From CAVZCC01 sp963773765 (GTDB lineage: Bacteria; Actinomycetota; Acidimicrobiia; Acidimicrobiales; Microtrichaceae): a stretch of 64,000 nucleotides of DNA. The DNA lies in the NCBI GenBank assembly GCA_963773765.1, contig CAVZCC010000001.1, positions 248,001-312,000 on the forward strand. The letters run 5' to 3'. A model generated the notes under the pieces. It saw only the letters and a program-made list of their open reading frames with translations. It had not been told where the DNA came from and did not search any database. How positions within the stretch are numbered: the first letter of the stretch is position 1; each line of letters opens with the position of its first letter. The position numbers and the translations under genes were made by a program. Below are positions 27,444-36,380 of the stretch, piece after piece.

Positions 27444-28546
27444 CCAGCACGGCCACCCGCCCGCCGGGGCCCACCCCCTCGGAGCCGTCCGCCGACGGAC
27501 CCCCCGTGCCCCTGTCGCCCACCTCGCTGGTGGCGGCGGGTCTGGCCGTGCCGGGCCTGGACCTGCGCACGGCCCGCGCCGTGGTGGACGCCCGCGCCGG
27601 CCGTCGCGTGCGGTTCCGGCGTGGCGTGCTCGGGGGTTGCGCCGCGCTGGTGCTGGTGGCGGGCCTGGTCCTGGCCGTGGACACCGACGAACCCAACGAC
27701 GTCATCGCCGACGGGGACGAGGCTCCCTCCAGCATCGTGACCTCCACGACGGCGGCCGTGGCCGAGACGGTCCCGGTCCCGGCCACGACCGTGCCCGCCA
27801 CCACCGTCGCCCCCACCAGCACCGTCAAGGCCCCCGTCCTCACCGTGCCCCCCACCATCGCCACCACCACCGTGCCCCCGAACCAGCCCATGTCCGTGAC
27901 GCTCAACGTCGTCACGCCCTCGGTGGAAGCGGGCCAGACCGCCGAGGTCCAGGTGCTGTGGTCCGACCCGGACATCGCTGACCCGCTCGGTGTGCGGACC
28001 ACCAGCGTGTGGGGTGACCCCGCCGTCACCTTCCCGGTCAGCGGGGAGGGCAGACCGCCGTGTCAGGCCCCCGGCCTGCCGGGTTCCGGGACCATTCCGT
28101 TGAACTTCCGGTATGCGACGCCAGCTCCCGCGCCGGGCCGTTACACGGTTTCGATCCAGGTCTCCTCGTGCGATGGCGTGGGCGACTATGCCGAGGACCG
28201 GACCCTCACCGCCGAGATCACCGTGAGCGAACGAGCCGTCGACCGGGTGGTCGTCCTGAAGGCGCCGCCGGGGGTGCCGTCGCTGGATGCAGCCACGTTC
28301 ACGCTCGTACCCGAGTCAGGTTCGCCGACGACGGTGTCACCGCTCGGAGGCCTGGGTCAGGTCAGCACCGATTCCCCACCTGCGCCGGTGACCATGGTGC
28401 TCGTGCCGACGGGATTCAAGGGCCGGATCGACGTGGTTGCCGGAGGATCCTGCTTCTCGGGACAGGCTCGAGGGGTCAGCCTGAGCGGTACCGCGATTGC
28501 CCTGGATCAGGCGTGTGTTGCGGCCACGGCACCGGTGGCGCCGTAG
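27440..28546 (+). CDS. Single-pass membrane protein with Thr/Pro linker and extracytoplasmic domain; anti-sigma-like position
   Basis: This protein of 368 residues has a cytoplasmic segment of about 60 residues (LDLRTARAVVDARAGRRVR), one membrane helix (about residues 66-83, GGCAALVLVAGLVLAV), a Thr/Pro/Val-rich linker (about residues 95-150) and a beta-rich extracytoplasmic region with VTLNVVTPSVEAGQTAEVQV and repeated Ig-like motifs. The cytoplasmic part is translationally coupled to the sigma-like gene, so an anti-sigma or sensor role is plausible, but I see no ZAS zinc motif. Codon use in the last 500 bp is visibly less GC-biased than in the first part. The end overlaps fbiC by 40 bp. Confidence 0.65.
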   Translation: MTSTATRPPGPTPSEPSADGPPVPLSPTSLVAAGLAVPGLDLRTARAVVDARAGRRVRFRRGVLGGCAALVLVAGLVLAVDTDEPNDVIADGDEAPSSIVTSTTAAVAETVPVPATTVPATTVAPTSTVKAPVLTVPPTIATTTVPPNQPMSVTLNVVTPSVEAGQTAEVQVLWSDPDIADPLGVRTTSVWGDPAVTFPVSGEGRPPCQAPGLPGSGTIPLNFRYATPAPAPGRYTVSIQVSSCDGVGDYAEDRTLTAEITVSERAVDRVVVLKAPPGVPSLDAATFTLVPESGSPTTVSPLGGLGQVSTDSPPAPVTMVLVPTGFKGRIDVVAGGSCFSGQARGVSLSGTAIALDQACVAATAPVAP

Positions 28547-30900
28547 AGCGTGGTCCGCTGCACCAGCGTGCGACCGAGGGGCTCGACGCAGGGCCCGGAA
28601 GTCCTCCGGGGTGATGTCGGTGCCGTGCACGGCGCCGGCGGCCCGGGAGATGTTCTCGTCCATCAGCGTGCCGCCCAGGTCGTTCACGCCGGCCTGCAGC
28701 AGCTGGCGGACCCCGGCCAGGCCGAGCTTCACCCAGGACGCCTGGATGTTGTCGATCAGCCCGTGGTAGGTGATGCGGGCGACGGCGTGCATCAGCAGCA
28801 CCTCGCGGAACGTCGGGCCGCGGCGCGACTTCTTCTGCAGGTAGATCGGCGCCGCCATGTGGACGAACGGCAGGCCGCACGAACTCGGTGAAGCCGCCGG
28901 TCTCCGTCTGCAGCTCGCGGGTGACGCAGCAGGTGCCGGGCCCAGCTCCGGGGCTGCTCGATCGAGCCGAACATGATGGTCACGTTGCGAGCGCAGGCCG
29001 ACGGAGTGGGCGGTGCGGTGGGCGTCGCAGCCACTCCTCGGTGTCGATCTTGTCCGGGCACAGGATGGCCCGGACCTCGTCGTCGAGGATCTCGGCCGCG
29101 GTGCCCGGCAGCGGTCCGCAGGCCGGCGTCCATGAGCCGGCGCAGGTAGGCGTCGAGCGGCTCGTCCAGCCGCTTGGCGCCCTCGGTCACCTCGAGCGCG
29201 GTGAAGCCGTGCACGTGCATGTCCGGGCACGGCCTCCTTCACCGCGCGGCACACGTCGAGGTAGTAGTCGCCGTCGAAGTCGGGGTGGATGCCACCCTGC
29301 AGGCACACCTCGGTGGCGCCCGAGGTCCCAGGCCTCCCGCACCCGGCCGGCCATGTCCTCGAGCGTGAGCAGGTAGGGCGTGCCGCGCAGGTTCAGGCTC
29401 AGCGGCCCCTTGGAGAACCCGCAGAACCGGCACTTGAAGGTGCACACGTTCGTGTAGTTGATGTTGCGGTTGCGGACGAAGGTGACGGTGTCGCCGACGG
29501 CCTCGCCGGCGCAGTTCGTCGGCGACCTCGGCCACCGCGGCCACCTCGGGCCCGCGGGCGCGAGAACAGGGTGACGATCTCGTCGTCGCCCGACCTCCTG
29601 GCCGGCCAGCACGCCGTCGAGCACCTCGGCCACGGCGCCCCGGACGCGCGGTCCGACGGGGCGGGCACCAGCACCGGGGGCGTCACGCCGGCGCCCGGAG
29701 TACCAGGCGTGGAGCGGTGCCCGATCGAGGTATCACCTCGGCGCCGTCGCCGACCGTCGGTGATCGCGGCCGATCTTCTGCGGGAACACCGCGCCCGGGT
29801 CGTCGCGGCCGAGGCCCTCGGCGTCGGAGCGGTCCATGCACCGGGAAGCGCAGGCCGTCGTCGAGCCAGCGCTCGGGGTCGAGCGCGTACTCCGGGTAGA
29901 TCGTCAGGCGGGGGGCGAGGGCGAAGCCGCGGGCCTCGGTCACCTCGCGCAGGCGGTCGAGGGCGGGCCAGGGTCGCTCGGGGTTGACGTGGTCGCGCGG
30001 TGACGGGCGAGACGCCGCCCCAGTCGTCGATGCCGGCGTCGAGCAGCACGCCGAAGTCGTCGGACAGGTTGGGCGGGGCCTGCAGGTGGATCTCGGGCGG
30101 CAGGATCAGCCGGGCCAGGGCGATGGCGTCCAGGTACTCGTCTCGCGGGCAGGGCGGCGCCAGGTGCATCGCCGTGCCGTCCTTGGGCAGGAAGTTCTGG
30201 ACGATGACCTCCTGCACGTGGCCGTGGCGTCGGTGCGACGCCGGCGATCGCCTCCAGGGCGTCGATCCGGTCCGGCCGGGACTCGCCGATGCCGACGAGG
30301 ATGCCGGTGGTGAACGGGATGCCGCAGCTCGCCGGCGGCCTCGAGCGTGGCCAGGCGGCGCCCGGGCGTCTTGTCCGGGGCAGCCCCGGTGGCAGTCCAG
30401 GTCCGGGTTGAGCGACTCGATCATCATCCCCTGCGACGGCGACACGGTGCGCAGCAGGGCCAGCTCGTCGGCCGAGAGCGCGCCGGCGTTGGCGTGGGGG
30501 AGCAGGCCGGTCTCGTCCAGCACCAGCGCGGCACATGGCGGCCAGGTAGTCGACCGTCGAGGCGTAGCCGTGCTCCGGCCAGCCACTCGGCCGCCACCGG
30601 GTAGCGCAGTCCTCGGGCCGCTCGCCCAGGGTGAACAGCGCCTCGTGGCAGCCCGGCGCGGGCACCGGCACGGGCGATGGCCAGCACCTCGTCCGGGCGA
30701 GAGGTAGGGCGAGTCGAGCCGGGCCGGGGGCTGGGCGAAGGTGCAGTAGCCGCAGCGGTCGCGGCACAGCATGGTGAGCGGGATGAACACCTTGGGGGAG
30801 TAGGTGACCCGGGTGCCGTGGGCCGCGGTCCCGCACGACCCGGGCCGCGGCCACCAGCTCGTCGAGCCGGCAGTTCGAAGAGGTCGCGTCGGTCGTGCAC
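28507..30900 (-). CDS. fbiC: FO synthase FbiC, CofG-CofH fusion (frameshifted)
   Basis: FbiC is a bifunctional radical SAM enzyme that makes FO, the deazaflavin core of coenzyme F420, from tyrosine and the riboflavin precursor. The N-terminal CofG half has PKVFIPLTMLCRDRCGYCTF with its CxxxCxxC cluster and DETGLLPHANAGALSADELA. The CofH half has NINYTNVCTFKCRFCGFSKG with the second cluster, EVCLQGGIHPDFDGDYYLD and LQKKSRRGPTFREVLLMHAV, ending TTLYGATGAVAATHA. The corrected length of about 790 residues fits. Many +1 insertions break the frame. GTG 30900 has an AGGAG site and lies 29 bp after the HxlR gene, so the two are likely one transcript. Confidence 0.92.
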
Positions 30901-30929
30901 GGGGGCGCTCCTGGGTGGGCGGTGAGGCG

Positions 30930-31405
30930 TCAGGCCGTGCCCGGACCGGGACGGCTGGCGATGTCGGTGGGGTCGAAGTCGCGTGTCGCAGGTGAAGCAG
31001 TGGAACCCGAGGTCCACCTCGGTGCCGCACGGTTCGTGCACCAGGAGGGTGGGCGGGCCGTCCTCGCCGCTCAGCCAACGGTCGCCCCACTGCATGAGGC
31101 TGACCAGGATGGGGGACAGCTGCAGGCCCATGCGGGTGAGGCGGTACTCGTCACGGGGCGGGTGGTCCTGGTAGCGCCGCTTCACCATGACGCCGCGCGT
31201 CGACGAGCTTGCGGAGCCGGTCGGCCAGCACGGCCCGGGGGATCTCCAGGTCCCGGCGGAACTCGTCGAAGCGGTGCAGGCCCCGGAACGCGTCCCGGAG
31301 GATCAGGATGGTCCAGCGGTCACCGACGATGTCCAGGGACCTCGCGATGGAGCACGCGTTGTCCGCATCGCCTGCGAGGTTCAGGTCCTCCGCCGGTGCC
31401 CCCAT
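30930..31405 (-). CDS. HxlR-family transcriptional regulator (two frameshifts)
   Basis: This winged-helix HxlR/MarR-like regulator has about 157 residues. CSIARSLDIVGDRWTILILR DAFRGLHRFDEFRRDLEIPR (written in two pieces) is the family signature with the N-terminal Cys often used for redox or ligand sensing. LSPILVSLMQWGDRWL is the C-terminal dimerisation helix. The tail contains CGTEVDLGFHCFTC, a possible zinc-binding CxxC pattern, ending ASRPGPGTA. ATG 31405 is 9 nt from a TAGCTT box. It lies directly upstream of fbiC on the same strand, so it may control F420 biosynthesis as well as itself. Insertions lie near 31197 and 30985. Confidence 0.82.
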
Positions 31406-31414
31406 CGGGACCAG

Positions 31415-31420
31415 AAGCTA
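31415..31420 (-). promoter_or_regulatory. -10 box, leaderless promoter of HxlR-fbiC unit
   Basis: TAGCTT (minus strand) is 9 nt upstream of ATG 31405. It abuts the dyad at 31421-31440. Confidence 0.5.
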
Positions 31421-31440
31421 GTTCGGTTCAGATCCCGAAC
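31421..31440. promoter_or_regulatory. Dyad next to the HxlR -10 box, possible operator
   Basis: GTTCGG and CCGAAC flank 8 bp. A second, shorter dyad of the same type (TTCGGAAAACGAA, 31449-31461) follows. Together they cover the -11 to about -45 region of the HxlR promoter, where an autoregulator would bind. Confidence 0.45.
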
Positions 31441-31582
31441 CAAGTGCATTCGGAAAACGAACCCACGGTCTGTTCCGGCGGCGCCCGACGCCCGCCCCGA
31501 ATTCGTGGACATCTCGTACGGCCCGGCAACCTCGGCATGTCACGAGAACGTGGAGTTCAGACGCCGCGACGCCGGATCCGCC
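31441..31582. other. Intergenic region between HxlR and transaldolase
   Basis: It holds the second dyad at 31449-31461 and is less GC-rich than its surroundings. Apart from that I see no gene, hairpin terminator or RNA here. Confidence 0.4.
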
Positions 31583-32687
31583 TCAGGCGGGGCGGAACTC
31601 GGCGGCCCGGTTGTCCAGCACCCCGAGGAGCTCGTCGAAGCTCTTCTCGAACGACGTCACGCCCTCGGCCTCCAGCACGGCGGCCACGTCGGCCATGTCC
31701 ACCAACCCGCCCAGTCGGGCCCAGGTGTCCTGGGCCGCATCCAGGTCGGCGTCCACGGTGCGGGCCACGGTGCCGTGGTCGTCGAAGGCCTCCAGGGTGG
31801 CGTCGGGGATGGTGTTGACGGTGTGGGGGCCGATGAGGTCGTCGACGTAGAGCGTGTCCGGGTAGGCGGGGTTCTTGGTGGACGTCGACGCCCACAGCGG
31901 CCGCTGCAGGCGGGCACCCCTGGCCTCCAGCGCGGCCCAGCGGTCGCCCGAGAACACGTCCATGGCCATGGCGTAGGCCAACCGGCCCTGGGTCACCGCC
32001 GCGGTGCCCCGCAGCGCCAGCGCCTCCTCGGTGCCGACGGCCTCCAGGCGACGGTCCACCTCGGTGTCGACACGGCTGATGAAGAAGCTGGCGACCGACG
32101 AGATGCCCGACAGGTCCAGGCCCGCGACCGCCGCGTCCTCCAGGCCGGACACGTAGGCCTCCATCACGTCCGCGTAGCGGGGGAGGCTGAAGATCAGCGT
32201 CACGTTGATGTTGCGGCCCTCGGCCAGCATCTGGCGGATGGCAGGGACGCCCTCCGCGGTTCCGGGGATCTTGACGTACAGGTTGGGCCGGTCGATGCGG
32301 TCCCACAGGCACGCGGGCTGCGTCCATGGTGGCGGCGGTGTCCCGCGCCAGGTTGGGCGCCACCTCCACCGACACGTAGCCGTCACCGCCGGCGGAGCTG
32401 TCGTAGAGGGGGCGGAGCAGCCCCAGCGCGGCGGTGATGTCGTCGGTCACGAGGTCCCAGTAGGTGTCCTCGATGCCGGCCCCGCCCCGGACCAGGTCGG
32501 CCAGCTGCTCGGTGTACTCCTCGCCGGTGGCGATGGCCTTCTGGAAGATCGACGGGTTGGACGTGATGCCCCGGACGCCGCGGTCGATCCACCGTTGGAT
32601 CTCGCCGTCGGCGATCCATCCGCGCTTGAGGTTGTCCAGCCACGGGCTCTGGCCCTCGGCGGCGTACAGGTCCTGGAGACGTCCCAT
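31583..32687 (-). CDS. tal: Transaldolase (one frameshift)
   Basis: This enzyme of the non-oxidative pentose phosphate pathway transfers a dihydroxyacetone unit through a Schiff-base lysine. The N-terminal SPWLDNLKRGWIADGEIQRW and GITSNPSIFQKAIATGEEY are typical of the actinobacterial long form. The active-site region reads RPNLYVKIPGTAEGVPAI (Lys in VKIPGT) and RPLWASTSTKNPAYPDTLYV. About 367 residues. One insertion near 32311 (cgc|G|tgc) breaks the frame. ATG 32687 is 6 nt from a TAGGTT box. It lies 52 bp downstream of transketolase on the same strand, but with its own promoter. Confidence 0.93.
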
Positions 32688-32693
32688 CGGGCC

Positions 32694-32699
32694 AACCTA
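32694..32699 (-). promoter_or_regulatory. -10 box, leaderless promoter of tal
   Basis: TAGGTT (minus strand) is 6 nt upstream of ATG 32687, in the short gap after transketolase. Confidence 0.5.
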
Positions 32700-32739
32700 G
32701 CGTCGGGGCCCTCCCGGCCGGCCGCACCGGGGAGGGGAC

Positions 32740-34716
32740 CTACGCCAGGAGCCCCCGGGCTGCCGCGGCCACGTGTTCGGGGGTGATGCCGAGCTCGGCC
32801 ATGACCACGTCGCCCGGCGCCGAGGCACCGAAGCGGTCGATGCCCACCGTGGCGTCCGCGTAGCGGTCCCAGCCGATCGTGACCCCGGCCTCCACCGACA
32901 CGGTCGGCACGCCCGACGGCAGGACCGACTCCTTGTAGTCGCCGTCCTGGGCGTCGAACAGGCTCCAGCACGGCAGCGACACCACCCGGACCGACCTGCC
33001 GTCGCCGGCCAACTGGGCCGCGGCGTCGACGGCGACGGCCACCTCGGTGCCGGTGCCGACCAGCACCACGTCGGGGTCCTCCGCGTCCAGCACGGTGTAG
33101 CCGCCCCGGGCCACGCCGTCGGCGGCGCGTTCGGCGGTCGTGGCCAGCACCGGGGTGTTCTGGCGGGACAGGATCATGGCCACCGGCCCGTCACCCTCGA
33201 CCGCCAGCCGCCAGGCAGCTGCGGTCTCGTTGCCGTCGGCGGGGCGGATCACGGTCAGGTCGGGGATGAGGCGCAGCGACATCACGTGCTCGATGGGCTG
33301 GTGGGTGGGGCCGTCCTCGCCCACGCCGACCGAGTCGTGGCTCCACACGAACACGCACTTGGCCCGGCTCAGCGCGGCCAGCCGCACCGCCCCCCGCATG
33401 TAGTCGCTGAACACCAGGAACGTGCCGCCGACGGGCAGCACGCCGCCGTGGTGGGCGGCGCCGACCAGGATCGACCCCATGGCGTGCTCACGGATGCCGA
33501 AGTGGATCTGCTCACCATCCGGCGTGCCCGGCTCCAGCACCGGCCGGCCCGGGAGCTTGGTGCCGGTGTTGCCGATCAGGTCGGCCGCGCCGGCCATGAG
33601 GCCGGGGACGTTGCCGGCCAGGGCCGTGACGCAGTCCTGGGACGCCACACGGGTGGCGGGCTTGTCCTCGGTGGTGAAGGTGGGCAGGGCGTCCTGCCAG
33701 CCCGGCAGGCCCCGGGCCCCCAGCGAGGCCTCCCATTCCGCCTCCCGGCCGGCCAGCGCGCCGGCGGCCCGCTGCTCCCAGTCCTCGCGCTGCACACGGC
33801 CCCGGGCGCCGGACTCCCGGTAGGCGGCCAGGACGTCGTCGGGGACGTGGAAGGCCTCGTCGGGCAGGCCCATGACCTCCTTGGTGGCCCGGATCTCCTC
33901 CGCACCGAAGGCCAGGCCGTGCGCGGCGGGGTCGTCGGTGTGGGTCGGCGAGGGGAAGCCGATGTGGCTGCGCATCACGATCAGCGAGGGCCGGTCCGTG
34001 ACCGAGCGCCCCTCCTCGAGTGCCGCCTCCAGCGCATCGAGGTCCTCGGACGCCTCACCGAGGTGCTGCACGTGCCAGCCGTAGGCCTCGAAGCGCTTCA
34101 CCGCGTCGTCGGTGAGGGCCAGTTCGGTGGGGCCGTCGATGGAGATGTGGTTGTCGTCGTAGACGTAGACGAGTCGGCCCAGGCCCAGGTGGCCGGCCAG
34201 GGAGGCGGCCTCGTGGCTCACGCCCTCGGACAGGTCGCCGTCGGAGACCATGGCGTAGATCTGGTGGTCGCAGGCGTCCTCGCCGAAGCGGGCCCGCAGC
34301 GACTGCTCGGCGATGGCCATGCCCACGCCGTTGGCGAAGCCCTGGCCCAGGGGGCCCGTGGTGACCTCGATGCCGACGGTGTGGCCGAACTCGGGGTGGC
34401 CGGGCGTGCGCGACCCCCACTGGCGGAACTCCTCGAGGTCCTCCAGGGTGAGCCCGTACCCGGTGAGGTGGAGCATGGCGTACTGCAGGATGGAGGCGTG
34501 GCCGCAGCTCAGGATGAAGCGGTCACGGTCCGGCCAGTCGGGGGCGGCGGCGTCGTAGCGCATGATCCGGGTCCACAGCACGTGGGCCAGCGGCGCCAGT
34601 GCCATGGCCGTGCCCTGGTGGCCGGACTTCGCCCTGGCGGGCCCGTCCAGCGACAGCCCCCTGATGACGTTGATGGCCCGGCGCTCGAGCTCCGGGTCCC
34701 ACGCTGGTGCAGCCAT
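32740..34716 (-). CDS. tkt: Transketolase
   Basis: This intact TPP-dependent transketolase has 658 residues. TPP/Mg motif MVSDGDLSEGVSHEAASLAG with a downstream DDNHISIDG, the N-terminal catalytic His region SGHQGTAMALAPLAHVLW, FGIREHAMGSILVGAAHHGG (activating Glu nearby) and VWSHDSVGVGEDGPTHQPIE (substrate-binding) are present. It exchanges C2 units between pentose and hexose phosphates. The frame stays open far upstream, but ATG 34716 with an AGGAA site and the family N-terminus AAPAWDPELERRAINVIRGL decide the start. Paired with tal it supplies the non-oxidative pentose phosphate branch. Confidence 0.96.
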   Translation of the reverse strand: MAAPAWDPELERRAINVIRGLSLDGPARAKSGHQGTAMALAPLAHVLWTRIMRYDAAAPDWPDRDRFILSCGHASILQYAMLHLTGYGLTLEDLEEFRQWGSRTPGHPEFGHTVGIEVTTGPLGQGFANGVGMAIAEQSLRARFGEDACDHQIYAMVSDGDLSEGVSHEAASLAGHLGLGRLVYVYDDNHISIDGPTELALTDDAVKRFEAYGWHVQHLGEASEDLDALEAALEEGRSVTDRPSLIVMRSHIGFPSPTHTDDPAAHGLAFGAEEIRATKEVMGLPDEAFHVPDDVLAAYRESGARGRVQREDWEQRAAGALAGREAEWEASLGARGLPGWQDALPTFTTEDKPATRVASQDCVTALAGNVPGLMAGAADLIGNTGTKLPGRPVLEPGTPDGEQIHFGIREHAMGSILVGAAHHGGVLPVGGTFLVFSDYMRGAVRLAALSRAKCVFVWSHDSVGVGEDGPTHQPIEHVMSLRLIPDLTVIRPADGNETAAAWRLAVEGDGPVAMILSRQNTPVLATTAERAADGVARGGYTVLDAEDPDVVLVGTGTEVAVAVDAAAQLAGDGRSVRVVSLPCWSLFDAQDGDYKESVLPSGVPTVSVEAGVTIGWDRYADATVGIDRFGASAPGDVVMAELGITPEHVAAAARGLLA

Positions 34717-34748
34717 GTGCCAATTCCTGTCCGGTCGACGACCGGCCG

Positions 34749-34754
34749 ATGGTA
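34749..34754 (-). promoter_or_regulatory. -10 box of tkt
   Basis: TACCAT (minus strand) lies about 32 nt upstream of ATG 34716, leaving a short leader with an ACAGGAA ribosome site. Confidence 0.4.
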
Positions 34755-34799
34755 GCCAGCCACACGGCCCCGACAGAACAGCACCCGGCAGAACAGCGC

Positions 34800-35939
34800 T
34801 CAGCCGAACAAGGCGATCGAGGCGGTGAAGCCGTGCACGAAGTTGCGCCCGCCCACGGGGCCCAGCTCGCCGGCGCAGAACATGCCCGCCACCGGGGCCA
34901 GGGCCAGGGACTCCGAGACCACCTCGGCGTCGTGGTCGGGCACGCCGAACAACGCCGAGCCCCGGCCGTTGCAGGTGAAGACCAGGGCGCCGGCCGCCGC
35001 CCGGCCGGCCATGAGCACCCGGAGGTCCTCGTCGGCCGACGCCGCGTCGCGCACCTGGAACTGCACGGTGGCACCCACCTCGACCTCGTCCCCCACGGCG
35101 ACCGCGCCCGCCTCCCGGTCCCCGCCCAGGACGCCGCGGATGAGGAAGTCCCCCCGCCCGAAGTCCATCCGGTGCTCGTCGATGACGCGGCCGATGTGCA
35201 GGCCCCGGGCGGCCAGGGCCCGCTCGTGGTCGTCCAGCGACCCGACCAGTTCCATGAGGCGGTCCAGCGCGGGCCGTCCGGCCAGCTCGTAGAGCACGTT
35301 GCGCTCGGCCCGGGTCACGGTGAGCGGCTCCCCGATGGGCCGGCAGCCCTGGGACACGACCGGGGTCACGGCCACCTCCGGCGGGAGCAGCGCCCCGACC
35401 GCGCCCTGTCGGTGCAGCGCACCGTCCAGCACCACCAGGTTGCCGCCGGGCTGGCGCGCGGCGGAGGCGAGCCCGCCGATGACCTGCAGGTCCGGCGAGG
35501 CGTGGGCGAGCTGGGCCAGGACCCGGTCGACGGGCAGGCTGAACGGGTCGGCCAGGAGCAGCAGCGTCCCGGCGGCGCCGTCCATCAGGCGGTCCGCCCC
35601 GACCAGCTCGGGCCCCTCCGGACCGGGGACGGTGTCCATCCGGACCGGCGTGACCGAGGGGCCGTCGAGCCAGACTGCGAACATGGCCAGGGCGGCGTGG
35701 TCCTCCACCTCCCGGGACCCGCCCAGGACCGACACCGCGGTGGTCCCGACCAGGGTGCGCGGCTCCAGCAGCTGCCGGCTGGCCCGGACGATGTCCTCCA
35801 TGGCGCCGGCCAGGGGAGCGGTGACGAAGACCGACACCAGGTCCGGGCCCGGTCCGCCGGACTCCAGGAGGTGCCCGACGCACTCGCCCACGGCGTGCGT
35901 GGCGAGCGGGTGCTCGGAGAGCGCGGCCGCGGTCCTCAC
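34800..35939 (-). CDS. FIST domain protein (FIST_N and FIST_C)
   Basis: This intact protein of 379 residues matches the FIST sensory family, thought to bind small ligands such as amino acids. The N-terminal half reads DLVSVFVTAPLAGAMEDIVR and LVGTTAVSVLGGSREVEDHA. The C-terminal half has RDAASADEDLRVLMAGRAAA, FTCNGRGSALFGVPDHDAEV and FCAGELGPVGGRNFVHGFTA, the clearest FIST_C signature. No membrane segment. GTG 35939 lies 7 nt past the stop of the upstream DUF6941-like gene, so both are in one transcript. No output domain is attached, and its signalling partner is unknown. Confidence 0.85.
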   Translation of the reverse strand: MRTAAALSEHPLATHAVGECVGHLLESGGPGPDLVSVFVTAPLAGAMEDIVRASRQLLEPRTLVGTTAVSVLGGSREVEDHAALAMFAVWLDGPSVTPVRMDTVPGPEGPELVGADRLMDGAAGTLLLLADPFSLPVDRVLAQLAHASPDLQVIGGLASAARQPGGNLVVLDGALHRQGAVGALLPPEVAVTPVVSQGCRPIGEPLTVTRAERNVLYELAGRPALDRLMELVGSLDDHERALAARGLHIGRVIDEHRMDFGRGDFLIRGVLGGDREAGAVAVGDEVEVGATVQFQVRDAASADEDLRVLMAGRAAAGALVFTCNGRGSALFGVPDHDAEVVSESLALAPVAGMFCAGELGPVGGRNFVHGFTASIALFG

Positions 35940-35946
35940 GTCGTGC

Positions 35947-36333
35947 TCAGTCCACGGGTGGGAGCAGCGTGTACGGCACCACCGTGGCGTCGCCCAGGTC
36001 GATGCGGCAGTGGGCCTCCACCGTGCCCGTGCCCGGGTACTCCAGTTCGCCCCGCACCAGGCGGTAGGCGAACTTCCCCGGCTCGACCTGGAGCGGCTGC
36101 ACGTTGCGGGCGATCTGCTCCCCGTCGCGCATGAACACCACCTCCAGCGCGCCGGTCCCGGCCTCGTCCGGCCCGCACCGCACGATGATGACCAGGTGGG
36201 GCGTGACCGTCACCGGGAAGGGGCCCGGCGCGGCGGCGGAGAACTGGATGCCGGTCAGGTCGATCCGGGCCGCGTTGCCTGCGGCCTGGCGGAGCTCGAT
36301 GTCGTCGGCGAAGAGGGCGGAGACGATCTGCAT
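35947..36333 (-). CDS. DUF6941-like small protein
   Basis: This intact protein of 128 residues begins QIVSALFADDIELRQAAGNA and continues with beta-strand-rich sequence (FPVTVTPHLVIIVRC, GALEVVFMRDGEQIARNVQP, YPGTGTVEAHCRID). The opening and size recall the DUF6941 family; function unknown. The ATG is 7 nt from a TAGGCT box, and the gene is followed immediately by the FIST gene. Confidence 0.65.
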   Translation of the reverse strand: MQIVSALFADDIELRQAAGNAARIDLTGIQFSAAAPGPFPVTVTPHLVIIVRCGPDEAGTGALEVVFMRDGEQIARNVQPLQVEPGKFAYRLVRGELEYPGTGTVEAHCRIDLGDATVVPYTLLPPVD

Positions 36334-36340
36334 GGTGCCG

Positions 36341-36346
36341 AGCCTA
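36341..36346 (-). promoter_or_regulatory. -10 box, leaderless promoter of DUF6941-FIST unit
   Basis: TAGGCT (minus strand) is 7 nt upstream of ATG 36333. Confidence 0.5.
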
Positions 36347-36380
36347 CGGCGGCCCGGCGCCGGGCCCCGCCCGGCCGGGG

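Noticed and set aside
32740..35883. A minus-strand frame of over 1000 codons suggesting a transketolase fused to an extra N-terminal domain
   Set aside because: The upstream part is Arg/Gly/Pro-rich out-of-frame translation of the FIST gene on the same strand. The transketolase family N-terminus and a ribosome site fix the start at ATG 34716.
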